Shown: positions 50,630-60,180, numbered from the stretch's first letter. The stretch is 64,000 bases of DNA from Mycolicibacterium moriokaense (GCF_003201655.1 NZ_QJJU01000019.1:48747-112746); one strand, 5' to 3'. Translations and numbers: made by a program. The notes: generated from the letters alone by a model not told the origin.

Positions 50630-51745
50630 ATGACGTCGTCGGTCATCCCTACCGCCGTGCTATCACGGGCACAGCGCGGCGCCGACGCGTTTCGCCAGCT
50701 CACGGGCGTCGATGTCGACGCCGCAGAACTCCTCACGGGTCGCGCGGGGCTGCTTGGGCTGACGCCGCAAGGCCGGATCTCGGCGGGTGGAGCCACCCGG
50801 CTGATGCGCAGCGGCGACGGTTGGTGCGCACTGACGTTGTCGCGACAAGTCGACGTCGACGCTGTACCCGCGCTGCTCGAGTCCGACGCGATCGGCGACG
50901 ATCCGTGGCCTGCTGTGCAGTACTGGGTGGCTGGCAACGCCTCCGCCGACGTCACCGCGCGGGCCCGCCTGCTCGGCCTACCCGTCGCCGCACTCGGTGA
51001 AGCGCGCGCCGCGGCTCCGCGGATCACGACGTTGGGCGCCGTGGCCCCGCCGCGCAAGCCGACCGGCCTTCTGGTCGCCGACCTGTCCTCGATGTGGGCG
51101 GGCCCGCTGTGCGGACAACTGCTCGCGCAGGCAGGCGCCATCGTCGTCAAGGTCGAAACCGCAGGGCGGCCCGACGGCACCCGCTTCGGGCAGTCGGCGT
51201 TCTTCGACTGGATGAACAGCGGAAAGCTTTCGTATGTCGTCGATTTCGACGAGCCGTCCCGCCTACAGCACCTGTTGGAGGCCGCCGACGTCGTCATCGA
51301 ATCGTCACGGCCCGCGGCACTCGCGCACCGGGGCCTCGGTCCGACCGACATCACGTCTCGCGACGGCCGGGTCTGGCTGCGGATCACTGGTCACGGTGCC
51401 ATCGGCGAGCAGGCGGGCTGGGTTGCCTTCGGCGACGACGCCGCGGTGTCCGGCGGTTTGGTCGACGGCACCGACAGCGACCCGGCGTTCTGCGGCGACG
51501 CGATCGCCGACCCTTTGACTGGGCTGCGCGCCGCGCTTTCAGGCGTGGAATCGCTGAGCCGCGGGGGAGGTGAGCTGATCGAACTGTCGATGGCCGCCGT
51601 CGCCGCGACCTATGCCGCGGATGACCGTGTAGCCGAAACTCGTTGCACCGCAATGCCGACGCTGCCTCCAGCGGCGTCGGAGCTTGGCGCTGACAACGCA
51701 CTTGTCGAGCGCATGCTGGCCGAAAGACGCTTGGCATCATGCTGA
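50630..51745 (+). CDS. Class III CoA-transferase (CaiB/BaiF family)
   Basis: 371 residues from ATG 50630, 13 bases after the hydratase. N-terminal ~140 residues are variable; the core LLVADLSSMWAGPLCGQLLA, then QAGAIVVKVETAGRPDGTRF matches the family, with SSRPAALAHRGLGPTDITS and GGELIELSMAAVAATYA. These move CoA between carboxylic acids, so it may recycle CoA in this island. The protein is shorter than many members (about 400) and the usual lid segment seems reduced. Confidence 0.8.
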   Translation: MTSSVIPTAVLSRAQRGADAFRQLTGVDVDAAELLTGRAGLLGLTPQGRISAGGATRLMRSGDGWCALTLSRQVDVDAVPALLESDAIGDDPWPAVQYWVAGNASADVTARARLLGLPVAALGEARAAAPRITTLGAVAPPRKPTGLLVADLSSMWAGPLCGQLLAQAGAIVVKVETAGRPDGTRFGQSAFFDWMNSGKLSYVVDFDEPSRLQHLLEAADVVIESSRPAALAHRGLGPTDITSRDGRVWLRITGHGAIGEQAGWVAFGDDAAVSGGLVDGTDSDPAFCGDAIADPLTGLRAALSGVESLSRGGGELIELSMAAVAATYAADDRVAETRCTAMPTLPPAASELGADNALVERMLAERRLASC

Positions 51746-53040
51746 TTCAGCGAGCAGTGTTGCTGGACGGCACCGAGGCCGACATCCGCACCGGCGAGCG
51801 GATCGTCGAAGTCGGTAATCTGGCGCCGAACAAGGGCGAGGACGTCCTCGACGCTGCGGGCGGAACCGTCATCCCAGGCCTTCACGACCATCATGTCCAC
51901 TTGCGCTCGGCCGCAGCGGCTCTGACCTCCGCCCGGGTTGGGCCTGCGGAGGTGCGGGGTCGAAACGATCTGGCCCGTGCGCTTGCCGACGCCGCTGTTG
52001 GCAGCGACGGCTGGATCAGGGCTGTCGGCTACCACGAGGCGGTCGCGGGACCGCTGGACCGCGAGGTGCTCGACGAGGTGTCGCCGCAGGTTCCGGTCCG
52101 CGTTCAGCACCGCAGTGGCGTGCTGTGGACGCTGAACTCGGCGGGGCTGGCCAGGGTGGGACTCACCGACCATCCCGATGGGCGCCTTCGCAGCGCCGAT
52201 CGAAGTTGGTCGGATACGTTGCAGCGCAGTGAAGACGGACTTGCGGAGGTCAGCAGCAGACTTAGCGCCTACGGAGTCACCGGGGTCACCGACGCGACAC
52301 CCGACTTCGAAGTCAGCGACATCGTGAAGCTGATGCAGGCACATCGGCACGGCGAGTTGCGTCAGCGCGTGCACTGCCTGGCGCCTGGCAAGCGCATCCT
52401 CCACGACGTCGACCTGGACCACGATGAACTGGTTGCGTGGATCGCCGAACGCCACGCCGCCGATGCCCCCGTCGCGGTGCACTGCGTGACCGCCGCCCAG
52501 CTTGTGATGACACTGTCGGCGTTGCGCGAGGCCGGGACGCACCCGCAGGACCGGATTGAACACGCGGCCGTGGTACCCGACGACAGCATCGCGGAACTGA
52601 CCGACCTAAACGTCACGGTCGTGACCCAGCCCAACTTCGTCGCCGAGCGCGGTGATCAGTATCTGGCCGACATCCCCGACGCCGAACACCACGAGTTGTG
52701 GCGGGTTGCCTCACTGCGCAGCGCAGGGGTGAAGGTCGCGCTGTCCACCGACATGCCGTTCGGCGATGGCGATCCGTGGGCGAGCATGCGGGCCGCGGTG
52801 CGCCGCAACACCGCAGCCGGCGCGGTCCTCGGTGCCGACGAGTGTGTCTCGGCGCGTGAGGCTTTGACGATGTTCTTCGGCACATCGAACCGGCCCGCCG
52901 ACGCGCGGACTGTTGCGCCGGGCCAACCCGGCGACCTGTGCGTGCTCGCGGTGCCACCCGCCGAGGTGCTCAGTGAACTCGACTCCCGAATGGTGACAGC
53001 CACCGTCGTCGCAGGCGCAATGGCCTTCGAGCGGGGCTAG
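51739..53040 (+). CDS. YtcJ-like amidohydrolase
   Basis: 433 residues, start overlapping the CoA-transferase stop by 7 bases. Metal ligands are visible: HDHHVHL (HxH), VAVHCVTAAQ, RIEHAAVVPDD and STDMPFGDGDPW, the binuclear amidohydrolase set. N- and C-terminal beta segments (RAVLLDGTEADIRTGERIVE) flank the barrel. Substrates of YtcJ-type enzymes are unknown in most cases. It forms an operon with the hydratase and CoA-transferase and ends convergent with lipW. Confidence 0.82.
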   Translation: MLIQRAVLLDGTEADIRTGERIVEVGNLAPNKGEDVLDAAGGTVIPGLHDHHVHLRSAAAALTSARVGPAEVRGRNDLARALADAAVGSDGWIRAVGYHEAVAGPLDREVLDEVSPQVPVRVQHRSGVLWTLNSAGLARVGLTDHPDGRLRSADRSWSDTLQRSEDGLAEVSSRLSAYGVTGVTDATPDFEVSDIVKLMQAHRHGELRQRVHCLAPGKRILHDVDLDHDELVAWIAERHAADAPVAVHCVTAAQLVMTLSALREAGTHPQDRIEHAAVVPDDSIAELTDLNVTVVTQPNFVAERGDQYLADIPDAEHHELWRVASLRSAGVKVALSTDMPFGDGDPWASMRAAVRRNTAAGAVLGADECVSAREALTMFFGTSNRPADARTVAPGQPGDLCVLAVPPAEVLSELDSRMVTATVVAGAMAFERG

Positions 53041-53957
53041 GCGGCCGCGGGCTCGAGCGCGCGAAGCAGCATCGCGCACTGACTCTTGAAAAACGACTGC
53101 GACACTTCGGCTTTCGCCGCCACCGCATCGAAGCCGTGGAACGCGCCAGCGACGACCTCGACCTCGCATGGCACACCCGCGGCATTGAGTCGCTCGGCGT
53201 AGGCGAGGTCTTCGTCATGGAACAGGTCCAGCGTTCCGACACCCACCCATGCTGGCGGCAGCCCGCGGAGGTCCTCGCGCCGTGCCGGCACAGCCACGTT
53301 GCGGTCGGCGTCGCCGAGGTATGCGTCCCAGCCGAACCGATTGCTGGACAGGCTCCACAGCCGATGGCCGCTGTCGTCCACATCTGTTCGGATTGCCGAG
53401 CGGTCATCGAGCATCGGATACACCAGCAGCTGCGCGGCTACCGGCACCTCACCGCGGTCGCGGGCCACGAAGGCGAGTGCGGCGGCCAGTCCGCCGCCCG
53501 CACTGGCGCCACCGATCGCCACCCGCTTCGGGTCGACCGCGGGCAACCGAGCCAGCCACGTCAGCGCGGAATAGCAGTCCTCGACCGGTGTGGGATAGGG
53601 ATGCTCCGGCGCCAGCCGGTACTCCACCGACGCCACCGTCGCGCCAAGAGCGCGGGCGAACCTGCGGCACAGCGCGTCGTCCTGCACAGCGCGGCCGATG
53701 ACGTAGCCGCCGCCGTGGATCCACAGCAGCGCAGGGCCGGGGCCCTGGGCATTGGCAGGCCGGTAGAGCCGTACCCCGACACCGGATGCCAGGGTGAGAA
53801 CCTCGACGTCGTCAGGAGCCCGAAGTTCCTGCAGACGCGACAGCGCACGAATCACCGGAAATGTCCGTGACGAGACGGGCTGTCGGGGCGCGAAGCGGGC
53901 GATGCGGCGCAGTTCGGGATGGAAGTCGCTGGACACCCGACCAGTATTCGCGATCAT
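53037..53957 (-). CDS. lipW: Esterase of the HSL family (LipW-like)
   Basis: 306 residues. Hormone-sensitive-lipase motifs: oxyanion hole LLWIHGGGYVIG, nucleophile IGGASAGGGLAAALAFVA (GxSxG), acid in GTLDLFHDEDLAYAERL and His in AGAFHGFDAV. Corresponds to lipW (Rv0217c) by position. It overlaps the FadE34-like gene by 4 bases (ATGA), so it is the second gene of that minus-strand operon. It probably frees acyl groups for the dehydrogenase. Confidence 0.88.
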   Translation of the reverse strand: MIANTGRVSSDFHPELRRIARFAPRQPVSSRTFPVIRALSRLQELRAPDDVEVLTLASGVGVRLYRPANAQGPGPALLWIHGGGYVIGRAVQDDALCRRFARALGATVASVEYRLAPEHPYPTPVEDCYSALTWLARLPAVDPKRVAIGGASAGGGLAAALAFVARDRGEVPVAAQLLVYPMLDDRSAIRTDVDDSGHRLWSLSSNRFGWDAYLGDADRNVAVPARREDLRGLPPAWVGVGTLDLFHDEDLAYAERLNAAGVPCEVEVVAGAFHGFDAVAAKAEVSQSFFKSQCAMLLRALEPAAA

Positions 53958-56116
53958 TTGAGGAGCGGATCGCGAGGCAGGCCGAGGATGCGTTCGGCGA
54001 TCGTATTCCTGGTGATCTCCGACGTGCCGCCCGCGATGGTCATGGCCCGGTTTCCCAGGTAGCTGCGCAGCAGCTTCGGCGCCTGTCCGACCACGGGTGC
54101 CGAACCGGCCAACTCCATGCCCAGTTCGGTGATCCGCTGACCAGCCTCGGCAACCAGCAGCTTGGTCACATTGCCTTCCGGCCCCGGCTCCGCCCCCGCG
54201 ATGGCCCTGCTGGCCCTGCGCAGGTTCAGCAGCCGCAATGTATGCGTTTCGGCAATGGACTCGCCCGCCCTCCGCACGTAGTTAGCCCCGTTCGGAGCGG
54301 CGTCAAGCAGCTTGACGAGGTCGTCAGGGCTGAACCCGGTCGCACCGCCCGAACCCCCACCGATGGAGACTCTCTCGTTGCCCAGTGTCGCGCGGGCGAC
54401 CAGCCACCCGCGGTTGACGTCGCCCACCACGTCGGCGTCGGGGACGAACACGTCGTCGAAGAAGACCTCGTTGAAGTGAGAATCGCCGGTGATGCCGCGC
54501 AGCGGATTGACCGTCACGCCAGGGGATTTCATATCGATCGCCATCATGGTGACGCCGGCGTGCTTGGGCGCGTCGGGGTCGGTGCGCACGGTGGCCATCC
54601 CCCACTGGCAATGCTGTGCAAGGCTGGTCCACACCTTCTGGCCGGTGACACGCCAGCCGCCGTCGACCTTCTTGGCTGCGGTGCGCACCGCGGCCGCGTC
54701 CGAACCCGCGCCGGGTTCGGAGAACAACTGGCACCACATCACCTGACCGCGCAGCACCGGTTCGACGAAGCGCTCCCGCTGGTCGTCGTTGCCTGCTTGG
54801 GCGATGGTCAGTGCCACCCAGCCGGTGATGCCCATATCGGGCCGGTCGACGCCGCTGAACTCCTCCTCGATGACCAGCTGCTCGAGCACATCGGCGGCCC
54901 TGCCCCACGGCTTGGGCCAGTGCGGCACCAGATAGCCGGAGTCGACGAGGAAGTCGCGCTGTTTGTCTTCGGGCAGCGCGCGCACGCTCGCGACGGCCTC
55001 ACGGGCCTGGCTGCGATAGGCCTCTGCCTCGGGCGGCAGCGTGAACGACGCGCCGTGCGCCTGCCCACTGCGCTGGCCCTCGACGATGTCCAGCAGCGGG
55101 TCGGCGCCGTCGGCCATGATCGCCGCCAGGGTGCGTGCGCGCCGTAGGTAAAGGTGAGCGTCGTGCTCCCACGTGTACGCGATGCCGCCGTGTAGCTGAA
55201 TGTTGTACTGCGCGTTGAACACCTGAGTCCGGATCGCGTGCGAGGCGGCCACCGCAGCGGCGAACCACGCGCTGTCGAGGTCGTCGGCGCGCGCAGCGTC
55301 CCAGGAGGCCGCCGTGGTCTCCTCGGCGTTGACGAGCATGTTGGCGGCATGGTGCTTGACGGCCTGGAAGGTGCCGATGGTCCGGCCGAACTGCTCGCGC
55401 ACCTTGGCGTACTCGACGGCCATCTCGAGCGTCGCCCAGCTGACCCCGACCGCCTCGGCGGACGCGAGGATCCGGAACACCGTCCATGCCTTGCGTGCCG
55501 CGCCGCGAAGCACGCGGTCATCGGCGACCGTCACACCGCGCAGCGCGACCGAGCCGACGCTGCGGGTGGTGTCCAGCGAGTCAAGTGCCGTGACCGTCAC
55601 ACCTTCGGCCGCCGCGTCGACAATGACGACGTCCTCACCTGCGGCGATCACCAGCACATCGGCGTCAGGCGCCCCGAGCACGGCAGGGCTTTCACCCGTC
55701 ACGACCAGATCTGAACCGATCGCCACGCTGCCCGACAGGGCAAGCGCGCCGACCGTGCTGCCGTCGGCAAGTCCCGGAAGTAGTTGCGCACGAACGGAGT
55801 CCGGCGCGCAGCGGTCGATAACCACTGCCGCAGCCACACTCGGCAAGAACGGGCCAGGGCACAGCTCGCGGCCCTGTGCCTCCAGCACCACCGCCAGTTC
55901 GGCAAGGCCTGCGCCCGAGCCGCCGTGCTCCTCGGCGATCGCCAGCCCGTTCCACCCGACCTCGGCGCCCGCAGACCAGATGCCGGCGGGATGGGACGAC
56001 CCGTCCTCGAGCGTGGCGCGGGCGGCTGCGCGGCTGTTGAGCCGGCTCAGCTGTCCGTTGGCGGCGTCGGCAAGGTCGGTGTGGTCCTCGGTGATGGCGA
56101 GAGCTGACTTACTCAC
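53954..56116 (-). CDS. Fused double acyl-CoA dehydrogenase (FadE34-like)
   Basis: 720 residues, twice the length of a normal ACAD. The first half (about 1-375) ends with REQFGRTIGTFQAVKHH and QLHGGIAYTWEHDAHLYLRR; the second half has FSEPGAGSDAAAVRTAAKKV, then AGGTSEITRNTIAERILGLP. The fusion resembles FadE34/ChsE3 (Rv3573c), which acts on steroid side-chain CoA thioesters as a heterodimer-like single chain. FadE34 itself is normally next to kstR, so this is a second copy in a different place. A palindrome 29 bases upstream is shared with the ligase operon. Confidence 0.9.
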   Translation of the reverse strand: MSKSALAITEDHTDLADAANGQLSRLNSRAAARATLEDGSSHPAGIWSAGAEVGWNGLAIAEEHGGSGAGLAELAVVLEAQGRELCPGPFLPSVAAAVVIDRCAPDSVRAQLLPGLADGSTVGALALSGSVAIGSDLVVTGESPAVLGAPDADVLVIAAGEDVVIVDAAAEGVTVTALDSLDTTRSVGSVALRGVTVADDRVLRGAARKAWTVFRILASAEAVGVSWATLEMAVEYAKVREQFGRTIGTFQAVKHHAANMLVNAEETTAASWDAARADDLDSAWFAAAVAASHAIRTQVFNAQYNIQLHGGIAYTWEHDAHLYLRRARTLAAIMADGADPLLDIVEGQRSGQAHGASFTLPPEAEAYRSQAREAVASVRALPEDKQRDFLVDSGYLVPHWPKPWGRAADVLEQLVIEEEFSGVDRPDMGITGWVALTIAQAGNDDQRERFVEPVLRGQVMWCQLFSEPGAGSDAAAVRTAAKKVDGGWRVTGQKVWTSLAQHCQWGMATVRTDPDAPKHAGVTMMAIDMKSPGVTVNPLRGITGDSHFNEVFFDDVFVPDADVVGDVNRGWLVARATLGNERVSIGGGSGGATGFSPDDLVKLLDAAPNGANYVRRAGESIAETHTLRLLNLRRASRAIAGAEPGPEGNVTKLLVAEAGQRITELGMELAGSAPVVGQAPKLLRSYLGNRAMTIAGGTSEITRNTIAERILGLPRDPLLK

Positions 56117-56291
56117 GATGGAAGTCCTGTCGAAAACGGCGAATGTTGACGGTTGTCAAATGAAGCTAACGCGCCCGCCCGCCGCCCAGCAGAGACGGTG
56201 ATGCAGGTCACAAGTGATCTTGAAAGTGTCATGAGTAGACATGTTCCGAATGTTGTCGATTACCGCCCTACGTGCGGGGTACGCTCGCGCA
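56117..56291. other. Intergenic region between FadE34-like gene and lipC
   Basis: A 175-base divergent gap holding the operator at 56146-56159 near the FadE34-like start. Two ATG codons in the lipC frame (56241, 56253) lie inside it, but the family start is ATG 56292. No other gene is seen. Confidence 0.4.
56146..56159. promoter_or_regulatory. Palindrome TTGAC-GGTT-GTCAA before the FadE34-like operon
   Basis: Arms and spacing equal those of the site at 44274-44286. It lies 29 bases upstream of the ATG at 56116. A common regulator for the ligase/oxygenase operon and the FadE34/lipW operon is suggested. Confidence 0.5.
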
Positions 56292-57506
56292 ATGACGGTA
56301 CGACCGGACCCCGGTCCGACCTTTTGGTCACGCGCCCGGTGGTTGCTGAAGGCCGGCCCGGCCGACTACATGCTCGCGATGAGTGTCGCAAGCGCCTCCC
56401 TGCCCGTTGTCGGGAAACACCTTGAGCCACTGGGTGCCGCGACGGCGATGGGCGTTTGGGGCTACCGCCACCTGCCCGATTTTCTCGGCGCGACGGCGAA
56501 GTCCTTACTTAGCCCGGGTAACGCCGAGCTAAAGAAGCAGGAGCGGGACAGCACCAACTCCGTCACCGAAGCCGCGCTGCGCGGCATCGTGCCTGCCAAG
56601 GACCTGGCGATCGAATGGCCCGCGCCGGAGCGCACGCCGCCCCTGTGGAAGCTGCGCGAGCAGCGCCGCAGCGTGTACCGGACATCGGTGCGCTACGGCC
56701 CCCGCCCGTCCCAGCTGCTTGACGTGTGGCGGCGCGAGGATCTGCCCGCCGAACCCGCGCCGGTGCTGCTGTTCGTGCCCGGCGGCGCGTGGGTTCACGG
56801 CGGCCGTCTGCTCCAGGGCTACGCGTTGATGTCGCATCTGGCCGAGATGGGCTGGGTGTGCCTGTCGATCGACTACCGGGTGGCGCCTCACCACAAATGG
56901 CCCGCGCACATCGCCGACGTCAAGACCGCGATCGCATGGGCGCGCGCGAACGTCGACAAGTTCGGCGGCGACCGCAATTTCGTTGCGGTAGGGGGATGTT
57001 CGGCGGGCGGACACCTTTCGGCGTTGGCCGGGCTGACCGCAAACGACCCCGAGATGCAGTGCGAATTGCCGGACGGCTCGGACACCTCCGTCGACGCGGT
57101 GGTGGGCATCTACGGCCGCTACGACTGGGAAGACCGATCCACCGCGGAACGCGACCGGTTCGTCGACTTCCTCGAGCGAGTCGTTGTCGGCCGGAAGATC
57201 GCCAAGCACCCAGACATCTTCCGCGATGCATCGCCTATCGCCAGAGTGCACGCCGACGCACCGCCGTTCCTGGTCATCCACGGCACCGGCGACAGCGTGA
57301 TCCCGGTCGAGCAGGCCCGCAGCTTCGTCGCGCGGCTCCGAGCGGCATCGCATTCGGTGGTGAGCTACGTCGAGCTGCCAGGCGCGGGTCACGCGTTCGA
57401 CATGATCGACGGCGCCCGCACCGGATCGATGACGACGGCAATCGGCCTGTTCCTCAATCAGATTCACCGCAACCGTTCGCTGATCAAGGCAAAGAAGGTT
57501 ATATAA
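56292..57506 (+). CDS. lipC: Esterase/lipase LipC
   Basis: 404 residues from ATG 56292, matching the 403 of Rv0220. The HSL-type motif appears as PGGAWVHGGRL (oxyanion hole), then the nucleophile GGCSAGGHLSALAGL, acid/His region IHGTGDSVIPVEQARSF and LPGAGHAFDMIDG. No clear signal peptide is seen, though a hydrophobic N-terminal stretch is present. It hydrolyses short-chain esters or lipids in M. tuberculosis at the cell surface. Followed 24 bases later by the WS/DGAT gene. Confidence 0.87.
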   Translation: MTVRPDPGPTFWSRARWLLKAGPADYMLAMSVASASLPVVGKHLEPLGAATAMGVWGYRHLPDFLGATAKSLLSPGNAELKKQERDSTNSVTEAALRGIVPAKDLAIEWPAPERTPPLWKLREQRRSVYRTSVRYGPRPSQLLDVWRREDLPAEPAPVLLFVPGGAWVHGGRLLQGYALMSHLAEMGWVCLSIDYRVAPHHKWPAHIADVKTAIAWARANVDKFGGDRNFVAVGGCSAGGHLSALAGLTANDPEMQCELPDGSDTSVDAVVGIYGRYDWEDRSTAERDRFVDFLERVVVGRKIAKHPDIFRDASPIARVHADAPPFLVIHGTGDSVIPVEQARSFVARLRAASHSVVSYVELPGAGHAFDMIDGARTGSMTTAIGLFLNQIHRNRSLIKAKKVI

Positions 57507-57530
57507 GCTGCCCCGTGTGGGAGGTAGCTC

Positions 57531-58949
57531 TTGAAGAGGCTTAGCGGGTGGGACGCTGTGCTGTTGTACAGCGAGACTCCGACGGTGCACATGCACACCC
57601 TCAAGCTCGCGGTGATCGACATCTCCGAGCTGAAGGGCAGGCAGTTCGGCATCGACGAGTTCCGTGAGGTCATCCACAGCCGGCTCTACAAGCTCGATCC
57701 CTTCCGCTACGAACTCGTCGACATTCCGTTCAAATTCCACCACCCGATGTGGCGGGAGAACTGCGAAGTCGACCTCACCTACCACGTCCGTTCGTGCCGG
57801 GTGGACAGCCCCGGCGGCCGTCGCCAGCTCGACGAAGCGGTCGGCCGGATCGCCAGCACGCCGTTGGACCGCACCAAGCCGCTGTGGGAGATGTACTTCA
57901 TCGAAGGCCTGGCCAACCGCAGAATCGCGGTGCTTGGCAAGATCCATCACGCTCTCGCCGACGGCGTCGCGTCCGCGAATCTGCTCGCACGGGGGATGGA
58001 CCCGCATACGGGCCCGGAGGCCGATCGCGACTCTTACGCAACCGATCCCGCGCCGGGCCGCTCGGAGTTGGTTCGCACCGCGTTCGCCGACCACATCCGC
58101 CAGATCGGCCGGTTGCCCGGCGTGCTGCGGTACACCGCCCAGGGCGTGCAGCGGGTACGCAAGAGCCCGAAGAAGCTGTCTCCCGAGCTGACCCGACCGT
58201 TCACTCCGCCTCCGTCGTTCATGAACCACCGCGTAGACGCGCAGCGCAAGTTCGCCACCGCCACGCTCGCCCTTGCCGACGTGAAGGAAACTGGCAAGCA
58301 TCTCGGCGTCACGATCAACGACATGGTGCTGGCGATCTCGGCAGGCGCGTTGCGTCAGCTGTCGCTCAAGTACGACGGCCACGCCGACCATCCGCTATTG
58401 GCTTCCGTCCCAGTCAGTTTCGACTTCTCACGGGAACGAATCTCAGGCAATCGCTTTTCCGGAGTGATGATGGTGGTGCCCATCGAACTTGACGATCCAC
58501 TCGCGCGGGTGCAGGCCGTGCACGACGCCGCGGTGGACGCCAAGGAGACGCACCACCTCATGGGCCCGGAGCTGGTCAGCAGGTGGTCGGCCTACTTCCC
58601 GCCCGCACCGGCGGAGCGGCTGTTCCACTGGCTCGCGGAGAAGGACGGCCAGAACAAGGTGCTGAACATTCCGATCTCGAATGTGCCAGGCCCACGGGAG
58701 CCAGGTCGCGTCGGCGGGGCGCTTGTGACAGAGATCTACTCCGTCGGTCCGCTCACGACGGGCAGCGGTCTGAACATCACGGTCTGGAGCTACGTCGACC
58801 AGCTCAACATCTCGGTTCTTTCCGATGGCGCGACGTTGCTGGATCCGCACGAGCTGACTGACGCGATGATCAACGCCATCATCGAAATCCGGCGGGCCGC
58901 AGGGCTTCCCGAAGAGCTGACGGTCGTCGAGTCCGCTATGGCGCCGTAG
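57531..58949 (+). CDS. Wax ester synthase/diacylglycerol acyltransferase (Rv0221-like)
   Basis: 472 residues, TTG start. The active-site motif HHxxxDG is HHALADG (His139, His140, Asp144). The start KRLSGWDAVLLYSETPTVHM and the conserved NVPGPREPGRVGGALVTEIY are those of the mycobacterial Tgs family. It makes triacylglycerol and wax esters from acyl-CoA. Placement after lipC is as in M. tuberculosis, while the following minus-strand genes resemble the Rv1425-1428c block. The end overlaps the convergent esterase gene by 14 bases. Confidence 0.93.
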   Translation: MKRLSGWDAVLLYSETPTVHMHTLKLAVIDISELKGRQFGIDEFREVIHSRLYKLDPFRYELVDIPFKFHHPMWRENCEVDLTYHVRSCRVDSPGGRRQLDEAVGRIASTPLDRTKPLWEMYFIEGLANRRIAVLGKIHHALADGVASANLLARGMDPHTGPEADRDSYATDPAPGRSELVRTAFADHIRQIGRLPGVLRYTAQGVQRVRKSPKKLSPELTRPFTPPPSFMNHRVDAQRKFATATLALADVKETGKHLGVTINDMVLAISAGALRQLSLKYDGHADHPLLASVPVSFDFSRERISGNRFSGVMMVVPIELDDPLARVQAVHDAAVDAKETHHLMGPELVSRWSAYFPPAPAERLFHWLAEKDGQNKVLNIPISNVPGPREPGRVGGALVTEIYSVGPLTTGSGLNITVWSYVDQLNISVLSDGATLLDPHELTDAMINAIIEIRRAAGLPEELTVVESAMAP

Positions 58950-60180
58950 TCTGCCGGGTGGCGTGTACCCAGGACAGGAACGTCTCAACCGCTTGAGCGG
59001 TGTAATGCGCACGCGGCGACCCGTAGTAGAAGTCGAATGCGTGCTGGGCGTGCGGGATCTCGGCATAGGCCACGGTCGATGTCGAGACACCCCGTAGCGC
59101 TTCGGCGAACTCGCGGCCCTCGCGGACGGGGATGATCGAGTCGTCTTGGCCGTGCAAGATGAAAAACGGTGGCGCATCGGGGCGTATCCGCCTGATCGAT
59201 GACGCGTCTTCGTACACCTGCCTGTGCTCAGCGAACGGCTTCTTGACCACGAACTTCTGCAGGAACGCGATGAACTCCTTGCGTCCTGAGCCTTTGGAGT
59301 TGAACCAGTCGTAGCGACCGTAGATCGGCACCGCCGCCATCACCGACGTGTCGGCGTCCTCGAAACCCGGTTGCCACTGCGGGTCGTTCGGGGTCAACGC
59401 CGCGAGCGAGGATAGGTGACCGCCCGCCGAGCCGCCCGTGATCGCGACGAAGTCCGGATCACCGCCGTAGTCGGCGATGTTGTCCTTGATCCAGGCAAGC
59501 GCGCGCTTGACGTCGACGATGTGGTCGGGCCAGGTGTGCCTGGGGCTGACGCGGTAGTCGATCGACACGCACACCCAGCCGCGGTCGGCGAGATGGCTCA
59601 GCAGCGGGTAACTCTGTGGGCGCCGCATGCCGATCGCCCATGCGCCGCCGGGCACCTGCAGCAGCACCGGCGCCTTGCCGTCGCGGGGCAGGTCGCCACG
59701 CCGCCAGATGTCGGCGAAGTTCACCCGCGGATGCGGACCGTACTGCACGATGTCCGCCTTTTCGACGTACCGGCGACGGACCAAGTCGGTGGGCCACACG
59801 CCGATCATTCTGCGGCGCCGTGCCAGCCGCGACTGCGCGGCGACGTTCTCGTAGTCGTCGCCCAGCGCCTCGCGCAGCGGCTCGTCGAAATGCCGCTTCG
59901 ATGCCACGTTGCGGCGTTGGATCAGCCACAGCAGCGCCCAGGCGATGGCGGTGAGCAGCAAGGCGATTCGGCCTCGGAGCCCGCGGAAGTCGCCGCGCAG
60001 ACCGCGGCGCACCGCGTCTAGTACCGACCCGCTGAGGTACAACATCGACATCTCGGTGGTGGGCCAGCCGAACGCGAACACGGGCAAGGTGATGTAACCC
60101 TCGCGGCCCAGTGGGCGCACGCCGTTGGCAGCGTTGAGCAGCTCTGCTGACGCGCGCAGCAGCGGAAAGCGCCTACGCAC
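58936..60180 (-). CDS. Esterase, LipO/LipC-like (Rv1426c-like)
   Basis: 414 residues. Hydrophobic N terminus with a helix near residue 80 (IALLLTAIAWALLWLIQ), then the HSL core: LLQVPGGAWAIGMRRPQSYP, ITGGSAGGHLSSLAAL (GxSxG), FILHGQDDSIIPVREGREFA and AQHAFDFYYGSPRAHYT. Similar in kind to lipC. The start overlaps the end of the fadD12-like gene by 8 bases, forming a three-gene operon (acyltransferase, ligase, esterase). Confidence 0.87.
   Translation of the reverse strand: MRRRFPLLRASAELLNAANGVRPLGREGYITLPVFAFGWPTTEMSMLYLSGSVLDAVRRGLRGDFRGLRGRIALLLTAIAWALLWLIQRRNVASKRHFDEPLREALGDDYENVAAQSRLARRRRMIGVWPTDLVRRRYVEKADIVQYGPHPRVNFADIWRRGDLPRDGKAPVLLQVPGGAWAIGMRRPQSYPLLSHLADRGWVCVSIDYRVSPRHTWPDHIVDVKRALAWIKDNIADYGGDPDFVAITGGSAGGHLSSLAALTPNDPQWQPGFEDADTSVMAAVPIYGRYDWFNSKGSGRKEFIAFLQKFVVKKPFAEHRQVYEDASSIRRIRPDAPPFFILHGQDDSIIPVREGREFAEALRGVSTSTVAYAEIPHAQHAFDFYYGSPRAHYTAQAVETFLSWVHATRQTTAP

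Noticed and set aside
53954..56116. Possibility that the 720-residue acyl-CoA dehydrogenase is two genes fused by an assembly error
   Set aside because: The frame is continuous, both halves are intact, and the known FadE34 has the same two-domain length.
56529..58391. A 620-codon open frame opposite lipC and the WS/DGAT gene
   Set aside because: It crosses two well-supported genes on the other strand and shows no family motif.
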